DNA of 64,000 nucleotides from Toxonevra muliebris (Eukaryota; Arthropoda; Insecta; Diptera; Pallopteridae), in the NCBI GenBank assembly GCA_963691655.1, contig OY829326.1, positions 77,183,235 to 77,247,234 on the forward strand. The letters run 5' to 3'. Below are positions 24,572 to 34,284 of this stretch, in pieces (positions within the stretch are counted from its first letter, which is position 1; each line of letters begins with the position of its first letter). Below the pieces are notes generated by a model. That model was not told the DNA's origin, did no database searches, and saw only the letters and a program-made list of their open reading frames with translations. The position numbers and the translations under genes are program-made.

Positions 24572-24745
24572 CACTAGAAGATCCTAAGGGGGAGGTAAAG
24601 AGCTTTCGGGGTTAACTCTCCTCCGTTCCCTCCCCCATCGGAATGAAAATCTCATACAGTTAATCGTTTGTCATGAATCAACAAAAATTTTACGGGAGCG
24701 AAAAAATTAAAACCTCCCTTTCGGAAATCTTTGGATCCGCTAGTG
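24572..24745. repeat. 174-bp MITE-like element with GGATCC ends
   Basis: The ends CACTAGAAGATCC and inverted CACTAGCGGATCC match in 11 of 13 positions, with G-rich and C-rich halves just inside (AGGGGGAGGT, ACCTCCCTTTC). ATT borders both sides, a possible 3-bp target duplication, but too short to be decisive. The ends resemble those at 1660-1914; a single GGTGGATCCAG at 44584 may be a third trace. Confidence 0.45.
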
Positions 24746-24749
24746 ATTC

Positions 24750-27370
24750 CATTTCTTGCTAATGAAACCAACTTTTGAGCAATTAATACTTGATTTTAAA
24801 AAACGGGATTGCTTAAAATATTTCTATTACTAAGGATTGATTTATTCAAACTCTCTTCCTGATAATCCACATGAAATGGAGTTCAGAAATTACACTAATT
24901 TTGACAGGCATAATTCGATGACTAGATAAAATGAAGTTGTAGTGGATAACATAAGTGCTGCACCATCAAATCGGCACAATCAGATTTATTCGATAATGCA
25001 TGAGTGCTTCATCAGTATTCGATTATTGTGCCGAACGCCTAAATAAATATCATTTTTTATTTCACGGAGCTATAGATGTCATTTATTCCGTGAGAGCAAA
25101 ACAAACCCCTAGGCCTTATACGCAGTTAGAATTTACAAAAAATTTTATTTATTTTTATTCCACATTTGTAATGTACATATATGTTTGAATATATTCTCTG
25201 AAAAATTCATATCGATCCGACAAATATTTTTGAAGTTACATGCATATTTCTGAAGAGGAATTCACTATGTACATATAAATAGCTTTTAAAACTTTGAAAG
25301 CGTTTTTCTCAAAACTGTGTTTTCAAAGCCGGTGAGCAAGATTTCTCGAAAACGGCTCAAATCTTTACACAAGCTTTCTAAATATATTTTTTTTTTGTAA
25401 CTGATTGAAGAATTTATTTTTCCGATAAATATTTATCATTTTATAAAGTTATTTCATTATTATTAATATTCAGGGATGGAAACCGATTTTGAGCCGAGTC
25501 AACCGCAGTTTGAGTGACTGAAACCGAACCTTGAAACAAATCATTTTTGTTATACTTCACTTGAACCTAACCAAAGCCAAACAAGTCTTGTTCGACAAAA
25601 TGAGTTGTTTGAAGCCAAAAAATTATTTCCATGATTACACTCTGCAACAGATCCGTCTGTACCATTTTCGCATGAGGGTTTTTTAAAAAAAATATAGATA
25701 ACAAGAAATAATAAAATTTATATTTGTATAAAAAAATGTGTGCTACTACGGGTTCGTTAGGCAATTGAAAAGCAAAGCCTTTTCTCGACAAGTATGGCGC
25801 ACAAACGTAAACGAAAACTGCCAATGATGAGAAGACCCTGTTCAAGAAAACATTCCGACTACTAAGATCACAGTGCCACTAGTGACGATGATGGAGCACG
25901 CAAAGGAGGACGACTTAATCTTAAGTTGTAGTGCTAAGTAAGAATATTGATGCAAATACAACAAAATTTGAGGTAAACTGATTGAGTCATCCAAACACTA
26001 TAAAAATTGAACAATAACCACGCCCACCTACTATTCAATACGAAGAGATATTTTTAATGGAATTTGTGTTTCATTGTTTTTATTTCCAATTTAGAATCGT
26101 GCCGTACGTATACCCAGGCACCCTGTGCAGCAACGCACCACAGTAACCACTACGACATGGTGACATATTAGTTTAAACTGCGGCTTTCAGTTCATTGCCA
26201 TTCACTTTCATCTCGTGGCGCATTATATCTGGATTTGGCAAACTGTAGATCTACTATGATATCAGTGGTTGCAAGCTCGTCAAACACTTCTTTCCGCTGA
26301 GTAAGTTCAAGGAGAGGATTTGAAAAGCAAATGAATTACTTGAAAATATCTTGGGTATGATATTTAATCAGTCAATAGATATCTGCTTTTGTGTGAGAAT
26401 AGAATATATCGTGGTTAAATTTTTAGAATAACTTCTTTTTTTTCTATGTTCGGGTACTAAAACAAACGTCAGACTTGCTTTTTCCACATATTTTCTTGTG
26501 AGAAACACTGACGAAAATCGTTCATTCTATCTGGCAATTTTAAATAATGATTTAATATGATTTGCCACTCTGAAATAAAAATTTACATTTTTTATTATAT
26601 TTTCTGAATTGAGTTTTTGATTATACTAACGTCAATACTAGTTTTAAAATATAATTAGGTAGTTCTTTTGAAATTACACTTTGTAAGAAAAGTTTAAGAT
26701 AAAGTCCTTTCGGTTCTTTGAAATACAATCAATCAAAATGATAACGTTGCCGCTAAAAATTAGATTGGCGCATTCGAAAATGGCATTAAGCCCAAAACTT
26801 TGAAGTTCCAATCTAAATTAGAGTTAATGATTTAGAATTCAAATGAAAAAGGAAAAATTTCAAGCTTAAAATTTTTCGGCTGTCTGAAAACTAATAAATT
26901 TTGTTGTAAGTTTGTTGGAAACAATGGACAAACAATTTAATTTTATATCTAAAAATTTCATAAATTTTTATTTATACCTTTTCACAGCATTCCTCAAAAC
27001 TGTATTTTTGAATCTTCTCAATTCCGTCATAAACTTCATTAATTATTTCCGCATTATTTCAGAAGATTTTACCCCTCAAATTCTTAAATTTATAATTTTT
27101 ATAAAAAACTCTCCGTTTTCTAATTTAACAAGAAAATATTTTGGCAAAACAAACACGTGTCTCGGATCGGGAAGATTTCTCAGTGTATTCCAGTAGACAT
27201 TCTAACCATGTAAAAAATAAAAAAATGAATGAAAAATCAACAAAAACTCTAAAAAAAACATTTTTTTTATCAAGAAAATTTGTCGGGAATAAAATTATAA
27301 CAATATTGGAACAATTTTAAATTAAATTTCTTTTTCGCGTTTTTGAAAAAAATGTTGGCGGCGCGCTCAC
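24750..27370. other. non-coding stretch
   Basis: AT-rich; contains one dispersed-repeat piece (25287-25360) and a hAT-like CAGGGATGGAAACCG start near 25471 with no matching right end. The open frames at 25567-25845 and 26912-27196 are rich in Phe, Lys, Ile and Leu with no motif, as expected from AT-rich chance. Confidence 0.45.
25287..25360 (+). repeat. dispersed repeat piece, 'TTTCTCGAAAAC' family, copy 3
   Basis: Reads AAAACTTTGAAAGCG, then CTCAAAACTGTGTTTTCAAA, GGTGAGCAAG and ATTTCTCGAAAACGGCTCAA. The cleanest of the three copies. Confidence 0.5.
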
Positions 27371-27394
27371 AACTCTTGATATAAACGCGGGCGG

Positions 27395-27610
27395 TCATAA
27401 GCATTATTATTATTATTATTATTTGAAGGAAGGACGACTCGAAAGTCAGGCATTGCGACCTATAAGATCTTTTGTACCAAAGCCCCAAGAAAGAAAGAAA
27501 GAAAGGAAGGGAGAAAGAAAGATAGATAAGAAATATACCCAAGCCGAGAATCGAACTCGGGTCTCCAGAAACAAGAGTCTGGCACTCTTCCAATAGACCA
27601 CAGTGGCTAT
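27395..27610 (-). repeat. tRNA-derived SINE with LINE-like tail
   Basis: The minus strand starts with GTGGTCTATTGGAAGAGTGC (A box), an anticodon-like arm CCAGA...TCTGG and GAGTTCGATTCTC (B box). Next come a CTTT/CCTT-rich body, a 23-nt block at 27455-27477 and a (TAA)n tail (27402-27423 on +). The 23-nt block differs by one base from the 3' UTR of the LINE at 7872-8310. Head, body and LINE-like tail with a short-repeat end is the classic SINE layout. Confidence 0.7.
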
Positions 27611-27855
27611 GGTAGGACCTACAGTTTAACGCCGATTCCGAACGGCTATGTGGCAATTTTTTATCAGCTCGGTGGTCTTGCCATTACCAACCAAGGTGTG
27701 TACTTGTACACATTCTTATAATTCTCATCCACTTCATATCGATAGTGAATATAAGAAGTTTATGAGAATTAACCACCAGACCAAGACGGGAATCGAACCC
27801 GCAACCTTCTGGATGAAAGTCTAGTGCACTATCCACTAGACTATCGAGGTCGTCT
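27611..27855 (-). repeat. second tRNA-like SINE unit, tRNA-Glu-like head
   Basis: On the minus strand, a 73-nt tRNA-shaped head (27849-27777) has a partly paired acceptor (GACC...GGTC), D-arm GTCTAGTGGATAGTGC, loop CTTTCA and T-arm GCGGGTTCGATTCCCGT. It resembles tRNA-Glu (anticodon region TTTCA). One base is missing from the anticodon loop and three stem pairs are broken, so it is a pseudo-tRNA. The body runs to 27611 and contains a CGGCGTTAAACTGTAGGTC block that recurs at 37857-37880. It lies directly upstream of the SINE at 27395-27610, in the same orientation. Confidence 0.6.
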
Positions 27856-27859
27856 GGTC

Positions 27860-29690
27860 ATAAGCATTGCTCACTTCAAATTACGCATTGGATTGTAGTA
27901 CTATGTGCCGAGAATTGGTGGTTTTACCCCGCTCAGCTTTATAGCATTCGTGGAAAATTTTCGCTGGCTTAAGTTGGCATTGGAATCCGTCAAATTGAGA
28001 TTTTTGCTGCGTTGGCTGTGGGATTTCTGCCAATCTTATATCAACCAATTTTACTTTTTCTTATCTCCAATATTATATTATTGAAAATTGTCTATCAACT
28101 TTGAATTTTTCAAAAATTAATAATATACCATAAACTTAGCAGTGTTAGGATTTGCATATTTTACACAAATTTCAAATGGGAAAAGAGCACCAAATTATTT
28201 AATTTCTAGTCATTTGCCGTTTTGATCATTAAAAAAAAAAATCTAGAACTACGCCAAGTTCTATTGTGTTGCTAAAAGAAAAACTACTTTGTGGAAGACA
28301 AGACACTGCACTGGGAAATCTTAAACAGAGAAGTAACTTTCGGCATCAGGCACTCAGCCTCATACATAAAAGAGACGAACAACGATCGCTCGTAATAGGC
28401 CGATTCATTTTCAGCACGCCCTAGCATCATTCCAATTCTTTGAGCCTCAAATTTTAATTAATGTGATTGTGAGTAACATATGTATAAAACTCAAATCTGG
28501 CTTCAATATCACTTGAAACAAATATTATAGATTTTTAGTGTCGAGGTTTAATTACAAGATACATTTCAAAAATTTGTATTGTAATATCTGAATTTTAACA
28601 AGACGAACCTACATAAGCTGGAAATTTTGTTTTTTTTTTTCGTTGAGTGTAGCGTCTATTAATGTATTTCACATTGCGAATTTGTAGTAAAATCTCATCG
28701 CTCAAATATCGTTTGACACTTTGGGTGACAAAGGCAACACATACACAATTACATACGCACTTACATATACATTCAAAGCAAACTCGTTGAAGTTGTGCCG
28801 TTGTGCGTCGTTGCGGTGGAACAATAACGCACTTAATGCGCTTTTAAAAGTACACTTTGTTTTTGTTAACATTTTTTTTTTCATTCTTCTTAATAAATAT
28901 TGTAAATAAATATCTTGTAGAAAAATATAGCAGACTTACTTTGCTGGCTGACTGACTAACTGACTGGATGGTTGAAAGCAATATGCCTACAATTCATTAT
29001 GGCGTTAATTCCGCCACGTGTCATCTTGATAAATTGCGCGCCAACTTTGATTAAAAAACTTCAGCGGAAACGGATGTTCGAACATGCACCACATTTGGTT
29101 TGGTTATATTGCTAAGAGAAAGTGTGTGTGTGTGAAGGAGGGACAAAGAAAGGGATTACAAAAATTTTTCAGCTTTAGGGCGTTTTGGTTCTAAAATATA
29201 AAATATTAGAAGTGGCAGTGATGAAATTAAAATGCATAATTAAATACTTTTATAGATTATTTGTAGTGGTTAAGAAAACAAATTATGCAGGCTAGAGAGA
29301 TATTTTTGTGGGTTGATTTCTAATCTGACTTAAAATTAGTCAAGTTTCCAATTGGGTAATATTGGATCTTTGTGCTTCCCAATTCTTTTCATATTAGAAA
29401 CATTTCTATTTATTCTTCTTAGTATAGTCGAAAGGTACTATATCCATTTTCCTTAGAGAAACAAGAGTATCACTTAAACTATCAAAGCGTCCCTTGTACA
29501 ATGTATAATCTGTTCCTTTTATTAGTCATTGAATCTAAACGATATACAAGTAGAACTGAATTCGTATTTTAACCTATTTCAAGCGGCAACTAATTCCGAT
29601 GTACCAAAATCGTTCATAATTCACTCCAAGGGGTACATTTGAGGTTAAATGTGTGGGAACAAAAATTTTGTTTTGTTACCTGTGAAGCTT
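27860..29690. other. non-coding stretch
   Basis: AT-rich with a (TG)n run near 29120-29135 and T-rich runs. Frames here are short and unremarkable. No element ends identified. Confidence 0.45.
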
Positions 29691-29804
29691 TTCGCCAGAT
29701 GAGCTGGTAACGTACTAATTGCCTGAAACGGTATACGAAAATGCAAAAAAAGAGGAAAATGTTTGAATGGCAATTTCATGATTTTGTAGTAGGAAATTAA
29801 TAAA

Positions 29805-30330
29805 TACATTATGTAATGTGGAAATGGTTGAAGCATTTCAGCTGCAAGAACGCTCCACATTCTGTACATTTGGAAACAGTAAACGTGGCAATTCCATAGC
29901 CGATCTGATCGGAACAGAAAAGCAACATTTTCAAAGGCCTTGGGTTTATTGAACGGTGATTTCAAATGGTATTGGTATATGAAACACTAGGCAACATAGG
30001 CACGGAAGTAGAGTTGTGGAAGTGGAACAACTTCTTTAGTTTCCTCTTCGTTTTCTTTTGGTCTTTTTCGGTCAATAGATTTTCCTTGCATTGGCCATTG
30101 CAGTATCCAATGCAAAGGCAAATACCACTTTTTTCCGCTGGCAGGACCGATTTCAACGTTTATATGAGCTAAATGGGTTCGTGGTTGTAATAACTTGCAA
30201 CCAATAAATTGCGAATATTTTCGACACTTATCCAAAGTTCATGCATTCACAATCGATAAACAATTCTATCAACTATATTTACGACATTGTTATTTGGTTC
30301 AGGCCAATGGTGCATAAACGAATCAGTGAT
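29805..30330 (-). pseudogene. piggyBac-like transposase C-terminal remnant
   Basis: Minus-strand frames carry, in order, a patch reading RKKVVFAFALDTAMANARKI (near 30130-30075) and, further 3', ATFTVSKCTECG then LQLKCFNHFHIT (near 29890-29815). The first resembles the KKWW...LD...NA helix of piggyBac-family proteins. The second resembles their C-terminal Cys/His cluster, with CxxC then CFxxFH. Several stops and frameshifts separate them and the DDD catalytic core is not recognisable. A piggyBac-like MITE lies 0.5 kb away. Assignment rests on short motifs and is tentative. Confidence 0.4.
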
Positions 30331-30842
30331 TTACCCGCTTACCTGTTAGCGGATTGCGTTCGAACTATTTTTAATGGATTGCCAGATGCCTCCTGCAGTA
30401 CCTAGGTTCAATTCGAATATAGTTTCATTTCGATGATTGGAAATATTTTAGGTGGATTTTTGAATTTGAAAAAAAATACCTAAAAATTCATTTCCAACTT
30501 ATGGATAATACCTATGGAAATGGTCGAATTCAGTCAAACCAAAAATAATGTAAATAAAGGTTCAAACTATTTGCTGTTGTGGCGGTTAATGTCATTTTCC
30601 GACTTTTCTGTGGAAAACTTCGCATCATAAATCAGAAATGGGAATAAACTAAATTAAATTTTAAGTTGACATAATTTTTCAACTAAAATTACATATGGTA
30701 TATCCATAGTGAAACAAATAAAGTGAAATAAACAGAAGTGACGCCCTCTTTTCTGTTCACAGACCTCTGTCAAATTTGAAAATTGTTCTCTTACTTCTCC
30801 TAAATATTTGACATTTCAAAAGTAAACATAAAAAAATATTAA

Positions 30843-31162
30843 CCCATTGGTGCCAGTAAAATTTATATTTTGACCCAGAACTTAAACTTTTTTTATTATA
30901 TCACTAAATTAAGAACTCTGATACTCTAAAATTTAATGAAAACATTTTCAAATTTGTACAGTATGTAAGAGAAAGCTTTTGAAGAAGATAATTGTAAGTG
31001 TTGTACTTTGCTTATTTAAATATTTTATAGAACCACACTCTACAAAATATTTTGAGAGCTTGTCTTGCAGAAAAACAAAGAAGCAAACAACAAACGAGAG
31101 GTTCATTTATTTTTGATGCTTTTATTTAATTTTCTTATTTGTGTACAGCAGACGAAAATGGG
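30843..31162. mobile_element. piggyBac-like MITE, 320 bp
   Basis: TTAA on both sides (30839-30842 and 31163-31166). The left end is CCCATTGGTGCCAG and the right end inverted is CCCATTTTCGTCTG, giving CCCATT termini. The left end resembles that of the element at 11937 (CCCATTAAGGACG) more than the one at 12293. No coding capacity. Confidence 0.5.
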
Positions 31163-31169
31163 TTAAGAG

Positions 31170-31980
31170 AGAAAAACTCATAACCAACATTATTTGTCAA
31201 AATTTGTTGAGGGAATACATGTCATAATTGTTAAATCTCAGAAGACCTCAGAATATTTCAGAATACTTTTTGCTATCTGGCATACTGTATAGTGTGGGTA
31301 TATCTATGCACATAAATTAAAATAATTTCAAATCCAAAATAATCGTTCTTTTCAATTCACATCTTTTAAAAATTTGGTCCATTGCTGAACTGAGAACTAT
31401 TTGCCGTAGCGAAAAATGTTCTTTTCAGCTTTTGACGCCAGTTGATTTGATGGATTGACATATGGTGGTAGTACATTGATATAGTCCATTCTTTAAAATC
31501 CATGAGGTAAAGCGACCTTTTATGATCACATTAAAAGGGTTAGAAAACCATCCAGATAAACATCTTAAGATAGGTATCTTACCCGCAATACCAAAATAAA
31601 AGCAAACAATAACAACATAAGAGATTCTACGACATCAACCGAAATCCAGCGCGCCGAACACCTCATAAGATCCAACTCAAACGTTCTCTTTACAACCACT
31701 GCAATTCAACTATTACGCTGGCGGGAGCATTTATTGGATACTTTTTGCAGTGCACCCAACTGAAATCGAGCCGACGCTCATCAATACACTTGATACAAGT
31801 TCAACAATTAACACCAATTAAAATATCAATGCATAAGCTACAAAGAGGCAATGTTCTTGCTAATTCGAAGAAAACATAGAAGTAAAACGAAAGTTATACA
31901 TGAGATTGTGCCTTGGTGTACTAAAAAAGCGAACTAAAGTTCAAAAACAAGTTTTCGAAGCTGCTGAACTAAACAATTAT
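31170..31980. other. non-coding stretch
   Basis: AT-rich at first. A slightly GC-richer patch at 31640-31800 contains a + frame with RWREHLLDTF that might be a LINE scrap, but no adjoining motif confirms it. Confidence 0.35.
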
Positions 31981-31984
31981 CAGG

Positions 31985-32295
31985 CTTCAAAATCGTTACT
32001 CAGGGGTTTTTAGGGTCGCTGATTTTGAATCTGCCATAAGTTTTTCAAGATTCAAAATGACCGATTCAATATGGCGGAAGAATTTTCAAAAATTGATCGG
32101 ATTCGCTTGAAACTCATTACTCGTGGGTTTCTGGGGACGCTGATTAGGAATCTGGCATCGAATTTTCAAAACTCAAAGTGGCGGATCCAATACTGCCTAC
32201 TATTTATAAAGTTCCTCAGATTCACTTGAAACTCATTACTCGGAGGTTTTCAGGGTCACTGCTTTCAAATCTGGCATTAAATTTGTAATCATTCG
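31985..32295 (+). repeat. tandem repeat, period about 120 bp, nearly three units
   Basis: The motif (G/A)TTACTC followed by GGGTTTTYRGGGTCRCTGAT and AATCTGSCAT starts at 31995, 32116 and 32235. The linker includes TTCAAGATTCAAAATG / TTCAAAACTCAAAGTGGCGG and a GATTCGCTTGAAACTCATTACTC junction. Unit divergence is moderate. Lone core pieces occur at 5741-5770 (minus) and near 63940. Confidence 0.75.
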
Positions 32296-32599
32296 CTATG
32301 AATGATGTTTTTTGAACTGGTAGGAAGAATCTCTCGTGTTTTACTTTACAAATTTTGAAAAGCCAAAATGCATTTGATTTGTTATCATCAAGGCTATAAA
32401 TGGAACCTCAAAAATTGGAATATTCACTCCTTCCTTTTTTCTTTAAGAAAAATTCTAAGCAAAAAAATGTTTTTTTTTTGGAGAAAAGAGACCCTAAATT
32501 GTTTCTGTGGTTCCACTAATAGAGAAATGGCTAGCGAACAAAATCTTGTTTAGCTTATGTCTTTATCTTTATAAGGAAACTCGGAATCCATTTTAAGCT

Positions 32600-32711
32600 G
32601 CTTCTAGATGAGACGACATTGTCTTAAGACATGTCAAAAAAGTCTCGGGAAATTGGATGTAGTTATCGTGTGGAAGCTCTGAAACAGTGTCACAAGACAT
32701 TGCGTAGAAGC
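32600..32711. repeat. 112-bp inverted-repeat element
   Basis: The left arm GCTTCTAGATGAGACGACAT continues TGTCTTAAGAC. The right arm inverted is GCTTCTACGCAATGTCTTGTGACAC. The arms match with one gap. No clear target duplication. Confidence 0.35.
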
Positions 32712-32764
32712 AAATATGATATAAATTTTTTTTTTTTTCAGGCAAAATTTGGCAGTGATATTTG

Positions 32765-33570
32765 TCTTAAGATAATACCGACTAGTCTAATAGCAGTTTA
32801 ACTCAGCATAACCCAGCCAACATAGCTTCCTGGAGTTTCTGCGCTTGACTGTATCAGTTCCATCGTACAGCTCGTGGTTCCATCTTCTTCGTATCTCTTA
32901 AAGTATCACCCTCTTGAATGCTGCCAACAACCTCTCATCATTAGTCGTTATCGTTCATTTCGTCCGATGAGAGAGCGCTATACTTCTAAATTGACTAATG
33001 AGCCCGTGGTAGCTCTTGTTGGCAAGAGTAATTCTTTGTTTGATCTCAAGGTTGGCATTGTTCTTGCTGTTAATGCTGGATATAGTGTAATTGTAGGCGG
33101 AAACATTTTACCCAAGACGCCAAGACTCTTTGCTTGTTAACGCATGGTAAGTATTTTGTTTTGGCCTCGTTCACAGCTAAATCCACTTGACGAGACTAGT
33201 TTTTCAGTGCAATTTTACAAATTCTAATAAGCTTCGCAGAGAAACCAAAATCAAGCATTGCGGAATACAAGTGAATGAGTCGAAGGTGGCTTTATAATTG
33301 GCAAATAGATGATGGACCACTAATAAGGTCCAAGAAACTTGTTGACGATGGACTTCAGTTTTTCACACAGTACGCTTGATAGATCCTTATATGGGATGTT
33401 GAGAAAGCTTATTTCACTCAGGAGGCAGGCCATCTGCACCTGTATTGTTCTTCAGCCAAGCGATAGCTGGTAAAACCTCATCATAGTCGGGTGACAGTAC
33501 ATCAGCTTCGCCTGTGATTAGGAATTCCTGTCACTGTCCTGTCTTTTCTTTGCAGTTCAGAAAATAATGT
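32765..33570 (-). pseudogene. RTE-like LINE pseudogene with internal deletion
   Basis: The minus strand reads a reverse transcriptase start (EFLITGEAD, then SPDYDEVLPAIAWLKNN and GADGLPPE, about 33540-33420). Further on comes a HHLFANYKATFDS-like patch near 33320. A gap of catalytic sequence follows, then EIKQRITLANKSYHGLISQF (about 33055-32990) and RRRWNHELYD, RKLCWLGYAEL (about 32895-32790). These are the start, middle and end of an RTE-like protein; the YADD region is deleted. The first blocks resemble those of the + strand copy at 19595-19895, so both probably belong to one family. Confidence 0.6.
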
Positions 33571-33842
33571 GTACCAACTATTCTCAGAAATTCCAAAACG
33601 AGTATTGAACTGTTTGAACCAATTTTTCGTGATAAAGGAATACTTGGGAATTTAGACGTTTCTAGTTTATGCGTTATTTTCTTATATTCGGCTCAGAAGT
33701 TATCGATGTCAAAGTGATTCTTACAGAACTGAGAGAGATAACAATATTTTCTAGACCATTGCTACCACTATTAGGTACTATCATGACCGAGTCTTTCCCA
33801 TCTATTCATATTTTGTGAGCTATATTTGAACACAAATAGAAG

Positions 33843-34280
33843 TAGGGTAGCCAGATGTACTGATTTGATCAGTACATGTCCTGATTATTTTTTTAAATAC
33901 TGATTTTTGTATTTTGTATTGATTTTGTACTGATTTTTTCAAATTAATGTTTTAAGAATTTGTGTGCTTAACCATAATGGTCCTAAAATCGTTTTTGCAG
34001 ACAGTCTTACCCTGTTTGTTTCTTTTTCCGATTGTTCATATAATAAAATATATACGCGTTGCTGTTTTCGAAGAAAGAAAAACAATATTGGCTTAAAGAA
34101 AAGACAGTTAACTTAAGTTTTAAAATGAGTGAAGGGAATTTGTTATTAATTGAATTTAATTATTGTCCTCAGCTCTCACAATCCTCTAAATAGGGAAACA
34201 GATACGTAATCAACATTGTCTACTGACGAAGAAAAAAATGTAAAATGAACACACAAAATCAGAGAAAAAGTTCGGGACAA
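33843..34280 (-). mobile_element. hAT-like MITE, truncated copy
   Basis: Begins TAGGGTAGCCAGATGTACTG and runs collinear, in inverted orientation, with the complete copy at 42777-43351. Shared blocks include GATCAGTACATGTCCTGATT, CGTTTTTGCAGACAGTCT and CAACATTGTCTACTGACGA. Similarity stops near 34280 before the far terminal repeat, so this copy is truncated or a variant. Subterminal GTACTGATTT motifs repeat as in many hAT elements. Confidence 0.7.
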
Positions 34281-34284
34281 ACGG

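Noticed and set aside
25471..25560. CAGGGATGGAAACCG as a hAT left end
   Set aside because: No inverted right end or 8-bp duplication could be found nearby.
27537..27855. Functional tRNA genes
   Set aside because: Acceptor and anticodon stems are broken, one anticodon loop is the wrong size, and both continue into SINE bodies; called SINE heads instead.
29698..29740. A 43-bp minus-strand segment bounded by CCGTTTCAG and CAG/GTAAC that could be another exon
   Set aside because: Its open frame would enter in phase 0 and leave in phase 1, which does not fit between the two phase 1-1 candidates, and the peptide is too short to judge.
31640..31800. Possible LINE fragment with RWREHLLDTF on +
   Set aside because: A single short motif with no neighbouring reverse transcriptase blocks.
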